A DNA stretch of 18,664 bases from positions 1-18,664 of the forward strand of contig CAYJOR010000053.1 in NCBI GenBank assembly GCA_964371865.1. The letters are read 5' to 3'. A model generated the notes under the pieces. The model worked only from the letters and a program-made list of their open reading frames with translations. It did no database searches and was not told the origin of the DNA. Shown piece by piece: positions 14,740-18,664 of the stretch (positions are counted from its first letter, which is position 1; each line of letters begins with the position of its first letter). The DNA is from CAYJAZ01 sp964371865. Lineage in GTDB: Bacteria > Desulfobacterota > Desulfovibrionia > Desulfovibrionales > Desulfovibrionaceae. The translations under genes and the position numbers were made by a program.

Positions 14740-15411
14740 TTATAAAGGTTGAAGAGTGCCTACTATATGAACTTTTCTTTCAAGCAAGCGTAAAAAATAA
14801 ATTCCTATTACTGTAATAATAAGATATATAAATCCAGCCATTATATAGAATGCTAGGTGTTCATACGTTCTCGAAGCCACAAAGTGCGTGCGTGCCATAA
14901 TCTCCGGTGTGCCTAAAACAAAGCAAAGTGCAGAGTCTTTCAATAAAATTGCATACTCGTTAGACCATGCAGGTATAGAAACTCTTAAAGCTTGAGGCAA
15001 TATAATATGATAAATAGCTTGCCACTGCGTCATTCCTATTGCCTTAGCCGCTTTCATTTGCCCCGCTGAAAGAGAAAGAATCGAGCCTCTAAATATCTGT
15101 GATTGATACGCCGCCGAGGTTAGACCAAGCACTGTGCATGATGCCCCAATCGTTCCAATATTTATACCGATAAATTCAAATATTCCAAAATAAAAAAGGA
15201 ATAGTAACAATAATATAGGTACTCCACGGAAAAACCAAACGTAAGTTCCTATCAAAAAAGATAAAAGCTTTCCGCCGTAAATCTGCCCAAGCGCAAGCGG
15301 TACACCAATAATAAAGCCAAGAGCCAGAGATGCAAGCACTAAAAGCACCGTTACACCCGTTCCCTGCAAAATATACGGCAACGCATTATATAATGTTACT
15401 AGTATTTCCAT
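14740..15411 (-). CDS. Polar amino-acid ABC transporter, permease protein
   Basis: A His/Glu/Gln/Arg/opine-family membrane permease. The 223 residues have five likely membrane spans: about 10-40 (with TGVTVLLVLASLALGF), 50-80 (including FRGVPILLLLFLFYFG), around 85-105, the region after the EAA loop near 150-170, and 185-212. The EAA coupling loop, AAKAIGMTQWQAIYHIILPQ, sits at 121-140 and would contact the ATPase. FRGVP (61-65) is characteristic of the family. As the only permease in the window it would be expected to form a homodimer. ATG 15411 has AAGG a few bases upstream. The upstream 586 bp to the binding-protein gene is filled with hairpins. Confidence 0.92.
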   Translation of the reverse strand: MEILVTLYNALPYILQGTGVTVLLVLASLALGFIIGVPLALGQIYGGKLLSFLIGTYVWFFRGVPILLLLFLFYFGIFEFIGINIGTIGASCTVLGLTSAAYQSQIFRGSILSLSAGQMKAAKAIGMTQWQAIYHIILPQALRVSIPAWSNEYAILLKDSALCFVLGTPEIMARTHFVASRTYEHLAFYIMAGFIYLIITVIGIYFLRLLERKVHIVGTLQPL

Positions 15412-15427
15412 TTTATGCCTTCGGCGA

Positions 15428-15491
15428 CCAAAGGGAATGATTCCCTTTGGAAACCCCTATTTCTTTTTTCTCTCGTTCCTCGAGAAAAAAG
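15428..15491. repeat. REP-like hairpin pair upstream of the permease
   Basis: CCAAAGGGAA-tga-TTCCCTTTGG (15428-15450) is a perfect 10-bp stem with a 3-nt loop. It is followed by CTTTTTTCTC (15463-15472) pairing with GAGAAAAAAG (15482-15491). The preceding GCCTTCGGCGACC and following AAACCCCT give it the look of a repetitive extragenic palindrome. It lies in the leader of the permease gene. Confidence 0.45.
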
Positions 15492-15559
15492 GAATAGTCA
15501 TTTACAAAAAAAATTTTTCCTTTGACGTCAAAATAAATATTTAAAAATAAACTTCAATT

Positions 15560-15706
15560 TAGATAGTGTCGACGCAAGAAGAATTTTGGCTTGTATCAAG
15601 GAAGATGAAAACATTTTGAAGGCATTTATCAAAACATAAACAACTGAAAAATATTTGAAATCTGACATAGAAACAAGTCAAAAGGAACTTGCGTCGACAC
15701 TATCTA
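15560..15706. repeat. Palindromic element B (147 bp)
   Basis: TAGATAGTGTCGACGCAAG (15560-15578) and its exact reverse complement (15688-15706) bound the element. Inside, TTTTGGCTTGT pairs with ACAAGTCAAAA (one G-U), AGAT pairs with ATCT, and AAA-c-ATTTT pairs with a matching right arm; the apex carries TTTATcaaaacATAAA. Almost the whole 147 nt can thus fold into one imperfect hairpin on either strand. The internal core matches element A (9173-9232), including 16 identical bases at 15625-15640. No reading frame was found. Confidence 0.6.
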
Positions 15707-15766
15707 GAGAGATACCCTAATAGAAAAAAGGCTAAACTTCAACAAAATAATGATATTTAAAAAAAA

Positions 15767-15845
15767 TAGAGTTGTCCTCTATAAAAATAGAGAGATAAAC
15801 TCTAAAGTAAGGCTTAGTCAATTCATAGATTTTGAATTACTAAGC
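15767..15845. other. Two further hairpins between element B and the G5-stem repeat
   Basis: TAGAGTT (15767-15773) pairs with AACTCTA (15798-15804) around an inner CTCTAT-aaaa-ATAGAG. Then GCTTAGT (15812-15818) and AATTCA (15820-15825) pair with TGAATT and ACTAAGC (15833-15845), a 13-bp stem with one bulged C, followed by TTTT on the plus strand. They are part of a run of hairpins filling 15428-15976. Confidence 0.5.
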
Positions 15846-15852
15846 TTTTCAC

Positions 15853-15976
15853 TCAACGCCACGAAAAGTTCTAAAATTATCTAAAGGTTGGGTGCGTTGA
15901 AAATTTTTTTAAGGAAAGGGGGAGTTTGAGGGGGAAAACCTCGTTTTTTAAGAAAAAACGTGGTTTTCCCCCTCAA
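15853..15976 (+). repeat. Intergenic hairpin repeat, copy 2, with G5-stem hairpin copy 3
   Basis: TCAACGC (15853-15859) and GCGTTGA (15894-15900) form the first dyad, as at 39-86. A T-run, AAGGAAAGGGGGAG and then a very stable hairpin follow. TTGAGGGGGAAAACC (15926-15940) pairs with GGTTTTCCCCCTCAA (15962-15976); after one T-T mismatch, CGTTTTTT-aag-AAAAAACG continues the stem. It lies 21 bp past the binding-protein stop on the minus strand. It would likely end or weaken transcription from that gene into the permease. Confidence 0.6.
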
Positions 15977-15997
15977 GAAATAAAAATAAATTTTATA

Positions 15998-16747
15998 CTA
16001 TTTCAAATATTTAGCTTTTAGCTCGTCCCAGTATGGGTCAGCCATAAGAAGTTTGTAGCCTTCGTTGATAGTATTGAGCAATTCAGTATCGGTTTTACGA
16101 ACAGCAACGCCGAATGAATCATCCTTAATGAAAGCGCCAATGATTTTGATATCTTTTTGTTTTGAGATAGCATCATTAGCTGGGAAAATATCTAGAGCAA
16201 CAGCTTGTACACGACCATTTAAAAGGTCTTCAACAGCAAGAGGACCTGAATCGTACATACGAAGTTCGTAGTCAAGTTTTTCGTTTACTTTTTTATTTTC
16301 GAGGAAATCATGTTCGCTTGTTCCACGTTGAACGCCGAGTCTAGTTTCATCAGCAAAAACTTCTTCGATGGTGAGATCGGAGTTGCTTTTCACAACGATA
16401 ACTTTTTCTAAGGTGAAGTATGGGTTACTGAAATTTACTTGAGCTTCACGAGCAGGGGTTATGCTCATACCTGAAGCAACCATATCGATTTTACCGTTTT
16501 GTAGAGCAGGAATAATACCGTCCCAGTCCATAGGCTGATGTTTTATTTCAAAGCCCATTTTATCTGCAATCCAATTCATTGAGTCAACATCGAATCCGGA
16601 AGGTTTACCGGTTTCGTCAACGTAGCCGAAAGGAGGGTAGTTTGCATCGATACCATTAATAAAGGTTTCAGCGTTAGCGAAAGTGCCGAAGCTTAAAAGC
16701 ATTAAACAAGATAAGGTTGTCATTTTCAAAATTTTTGCAATTGCCAT
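15998..16747 (-). CDS. Polar amino-acid ABC transporter, periplasmic binding protein
   Basis: A family 3 extracellular solute-binding protein that would deliver an amino acid to the permease encoded downstream. The 249 residues start with a signal peptide (basic MAIAKILKMT, hydrophobic TLSCLMLLSFGTF, likely cleavage after ANA at 26). The mature part shows DANYPPFGYVDETGKPSGFD (about 34-53), the ligand-loop region ASGMSITPAREAQVNFSNPYF, GVQRGTSEHDF in the second lobe and a final DPYWDELKAKYLK. The signal peptide lacks a lipobox cysteine at the cleavage site, so the protein is soluble in the periplasm. GAGG precedes ATG 16747. It is split from the permease-ATPase pair by about 590 bp of hairpins, and it is divergent from the porin gene. 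Confidence 0.93.
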   Translation of the reverse strand: MAIAKILKMTTLSCLMLLSFGTFANAETFINGIDANYPPFGYVDETGKPSGFDVDSMNWIADKMGFEIKHQPMDWDGIIPALQNGKIDMVASGMSITPAREAQVNFSNPYFTLEKVIVVKSNSDLTIEEVFADETRLGVQRGTSEHDFLENKKVNEKLDYELRMYDSGPLAVEDLLNGRVQAVALDIFPANDAISKQKDIKIIGAFIKDDSFGVAVRKTDTELLNTINEGYKLLMADPYWDELKAKYLK

Positions 16748-16811
16748 AGATACCTCAACTAAATTTTTTTAAAGATTTGATTCTCTTTATGATTTAGCAA
16801 TTTAACAGAAA

Positions 16812-16817
16812 ATTATA
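16812..16817 (-). promoter_or_regulatory. Possible -10 element for the binding-protein gene
   Basis: A perfect TATAAT on the minus strand, about 65 bp before the start codon. No good -35 lies 16-18 nt upstream (CAGTTA at 17 nt), so it may need an activator or may be chance in AT-rich DNA. Confidence 0.35.
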
Positions 16818-16909
16818 AAAGTGGCAAGCAAGAATAACTGAACCTAATATATTGATTTAAAATTATTTAATAAATTAATGCTATTAATAAGAAACATTTC
16901 AAAATATGC

Positions 16910-16945
16910 TATTTTGTAACAAAATGTATTCTTTGTTACAAAATA
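16910..16945. promoter_or_regulatory. Paired palindromic operator-like sites in the divergent region
   Basis: ATTTTGTAACAAA (16911-16923) and TTTGTTACAAAAT (16932-16944) are perfect inverted copies, extended by T16910 and A16945. Each half is itself palindromic (ATTTTGT-A-ACAAAAT and TTTGT-T-ACAAA, centres 19 bp apart). This is the form of a cooperative pair of dimer sites. It lies about 62 bp before the porin -35 and about 95 bp upstream of the binding-protein -10, so it could serve either gene. The regulator is not identified. Confidence 0.45.
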
Positions 16946-17006
16946 TGTTTTTAGCTTGATTAAGTATAAAAATTAGAACATAAATAAACAACGTTGTCAT
17001 AATTTT

Positions 17007-17036
17007 TTGACAAACTAGAAAGAGATTGGTAATTAT
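17007..17036 (+). promoter_or_regulatory. Candidate promoter of the porin gene
   Basis: A perfect TTGACA (17007-17012), an 18-nt spacer and AATTAT (17031-17036, four of six). The -35 overlaps the right arm of an inverted repeat, TTGTCA...TGACAA (16995-17013). The resulting leader would be about 100 nt. Confidence 0.5.
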
Positions 17037-17048
17037 ACCGTAAAAACT

Positions 17049-17101
17049 AGCAAACTTTTTGCTATAGAGCAAGCTCTTTTTCAAAATTTGCTTGTTTTGA
17101 A
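17049..17101 (+). other. Three consecutive hairpins in the porin leader
   Basis: AGCAAA-ctt-TTTGCT (17049-17063), AGAGC-aa-GCTCT (17066-17077, followed by a T-run) and TTCAAAA-8 nt-TTTTGAA (17080-17101). They lie between the proposed promoter and the ribosome binding site. In abundant outer-membrane protein mRNAs such leaders often stabilise the message or bind small RNAs; which applies here is inference. Confidence 0.4.
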
Positions 17102-17143
17102 TCGGTACATTTATAAACTAAAAACTTTATGAAAGGAATAATC

Positions 17144-18646
17144 ATGAAACGTATTATTACTCTTGCATTAGCTGCTGGCCTTTTCATGGGCGCAAGCGTA
17201 GCTGCTGAAGCTGCTGAAATCAATGTATCTGGTCTTTATAGAATTAACATGAACAGCTATGACAACCTTGGTCTCAAAGTTGGCGACAACAGCGATTTAA
17301 ACGTTAACCAACGTGCTGAATTCAGATTAGACATCGTTAACAGCGAAAATCTTTCAGCTGTTTTCAAAGTTCGTGTACCTAACAACTCTGTTTGGGGTGA
17401 CGGCGCTCCTTTCGATATGGGTGGCGGTGATACAGACGTAACTCTTAAAAGCGCTTATATTGACTGGATTATTCCTACAACTGACGTAGCAGTTCGTATG
17501 GGTCTTCAATCTATCGCTCTTCCTAACATCATGGGTTCATCAGTATTAGATGACGATATGGCTGGTGTAGCAGTTTCTGTTCCTATGAGCGATATGTTTG
17601 CTATGAACTTCATCTGGGCTCGTCCAGTTGATGGCGTAAGCAATGCTATGGGTGGCGATTTCTACGGTATTAACGATGCTACTGGCGGTTATATCGGTCT
17701 TACACCAATTGGTGAAGAAGATGGCGGAGATACTCTTGACATTTTCGCAATTACAGCTCCTATCACAGGTGAAGGTTTCAACGTTACTCCTTGGGCTGCT
17801 TATGCTCTAGCTGGTAACAATGTAGGAAGCCTTGCAGATTATAATGAAATTCGTACATATCTTTACAATCCAGCTACAGGTCTATACAACCCTACTAATA
17901 CAATCCTTTATGCTGGTGCTGATTTAACAAAAGCAAAAGCTCTTGTTGGTGAAAATACATGGTATGCTGGTTTCACAGCTGGTTTAACAATGTTTGATCC
18001 ATTTGCAATCAACTTTGCATTCACATACGGTTCTTCAACCGATATGGCTAACTATCAATACTTAGGTGTAGATGCACAAAACCAACTTGTTGACGTAACA
18101 GTTATCGGTGCAGATGCTTCTGGTTGGTTAGCTGAAATGGAACTTGCTTACGCAACTAACTACGGTACTGCTAAAGTATTTGGTTGGTACGGTTCTGGTG
18201 ACGAAAGAGACGCTCTTGAAAAAGGCGAATTCGGTCGTCTTCCTGAAGTTGACGGTGGTCAAGGTCACATGATGTCAGCATACTTCGATGAAACTGCTAT
18301 CGGTGGTATGGCTCCTTCAACAGGCGTTACAACTAAAGCTGGTACATGGGCTGCTGGTCTTGGTTGGTACGGTTATGAACCAATGGAAGATTTATCATTA
18401 CGTGCACACGTTATGTACATCTCAGGTACAAACAACTCAGGTTCAGGTGTAGACTCTAATGCTAACTACCTTTACTACGGCGATAACGTACTTGAATTAA
18501 CAGCTGCTGCTAAATACAACATCTACAAAGATCTTATGACTGTAGTAGAAGTTAACTACTTGATTTCTGATATCGAATCTTATGATAAACAAGGTATCGA
18601 ATCAAACGGTTACCGCGCTTCTGTTGGCTTCCAATACAACTTCTAA
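17144..18646 (+). CDS. Outer-membrane homotrimeric-type porin (Desulfovibrio family)
   Basis: A beta-barrel porin of the type annotated as outer membrane homotrimeric porin in Desulfovibrionaceae, allowing small solutes across the outer membrane. The 500-residue precursor has a signal peptide MKRIITLALAAGLFMGASVA with likely cleavage after AEA (about residue 23). The mature part begins AEINVSGLYRINMNSYDNLG, alternates short amphipathic strands with Gly/Asp-rich turns (AFRVRVP-like FKVRVPNNSVWGD near 82-94) and ends in FQYNF with the C-terminal Phe recognised by the BAM complex. An ATG at 17129 would add five residues but contains the AAAGGA that is correctly spaced for ATG 17144. Codons are more regular than in the neighbours, as expected for an abundant protein. 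Confidence 0.88.
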   Translation: MKRIITLALAAGLFMGASVAAEAAEINVSGLYRINMNSYDNLGLKVGDNSDLNVNQRAEFRLDIVNSENLSAVFKVRVPNNSVWGDGAPFDMGGGDTDVTLKSAYIDWIIPTTDVAVRMGLQSIALPNIMGSSVLDDDMAGVAVSVPMSDMFAMNFIWARPVDGVSNAMGGDFYGINDATGGYIGLTPIGEEDGGDTLDIFAITAPITGEGFNVTPWAAYALAGNNVGSLADYNEIRTYLYNPATGLYNPTNTILYAGADLTKAKALVGENTWYAGFTAGLTMFDPFAINFAFTYGSSTDMANYQYLGVDAQNQLVDVTVIGADASGWLAEMELAYATNYGTAKVFGWYGSGDERDALEKGEFGRLPEVDGGQGHMMSAYFDETAIGGMAPSTGVTTKAGTWAAGLGWYGYEPMEDLSLRAHVMYISGTNNSGSGVDSNANYLYYGDNVLELTAAAKYNIYKDLMTVVEVNYLISDIESYDKQGIESNGYRASVGFQYNF

Positions 18647-18664
18647 TTTGAAGTTGGCTTAAAA

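Noticed and set aside
16910..16945. An FNR/CRP or Rex binding site
   Set aside because: The spacing and core (TTTGTnACAAA) do not match the TTGAT-N4-ATCAA, TGTGA-N6-TCACA or Rex patterns as I know them, so no regulator was named.
16899..17084. A 61-codon open frame on the minus strand upstream of the porin
   Set aside because: It covers the double palindrome and the porin promoter and leader, has no recognisable domain and lies in AT-rich sequence; chance is the simplest explanation.
1..18664. tRNA, rRNA, CRISPR arrays, prophage genes
   Set aside because: No T-loop-type GTTCRANYC with matching arms, no regularly spaced direct repeats and no phage or transposase genes were seen on either strand.

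Overview
This AT-rich window most likely comes from a low-GC member of the Desulfovibrionaceae (the Lawsonia/Bilophila side of the family). The evidence is a homotrimeric-type Desulfovibrio porin, a three-domain phosphate acetyltransferase with a DRTGG module, an ffh-rpsP-KH-rimM cluster, and a small dual-CXXC protein with an in-frame UGA that looks like a selenoprotein. The family assignment is inferred from protein features, not from a database search.

Layout. Positions 1-275 hold a copy of an intergenic hairpin repeat. The + strand then carries pta (acetyl-CoA/acetyl-phosphate) and ndk (NTP balance), each with its own signals, followed by the translation cluster ffh, rpsP, a KH-domain gene and rimM. 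The trmD and rplS genes that commonly follow rimM are absent here; instead there is a 250-bp non-coding gap and then truA, a GT4 glycosyltransferase and a threonine aldolase, apparently one operon ending in a terminator near 9042-9067. ligA lies on the minus strand (9348-11387) and diverges from dnaA (12004-13467). The roughly 616 bp between them is extremely AT-rich, with one perfect DnaA box and several dyads, and is a candidate but unproven origin or regulatory region. Downstream of dnaA, on the opposite strand, is a 70-codon gene (13687-13899) whose codon 31 is TGA, followed 23 nt later by a bacterial-type SECIS hairpin. Next, on the minus strand, is a polar amino-acid ABC transporter: ATPase, permease and, about 590 bp upstream, the periplasmic binding protein. 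A divergent regulatory region then leads to a porin on the + strand.

The most interesting content is the probable UGA-decoding selenoprotein gene and several families of structured intergenic repeats. These include a 147-bp near-perfect palindrome (15560-15706) that shares an internal core with an element at 9130-9350, a roughly 40-bp repeat on both sides of the selenoprotein gene, G5/C5-stem hairpins at gene ends, and a chain of at least seven hairpins separating the binding-protein gene from its permease gene. Most genes are ordinary housekeeping genes; the unusual material is mostly between them.
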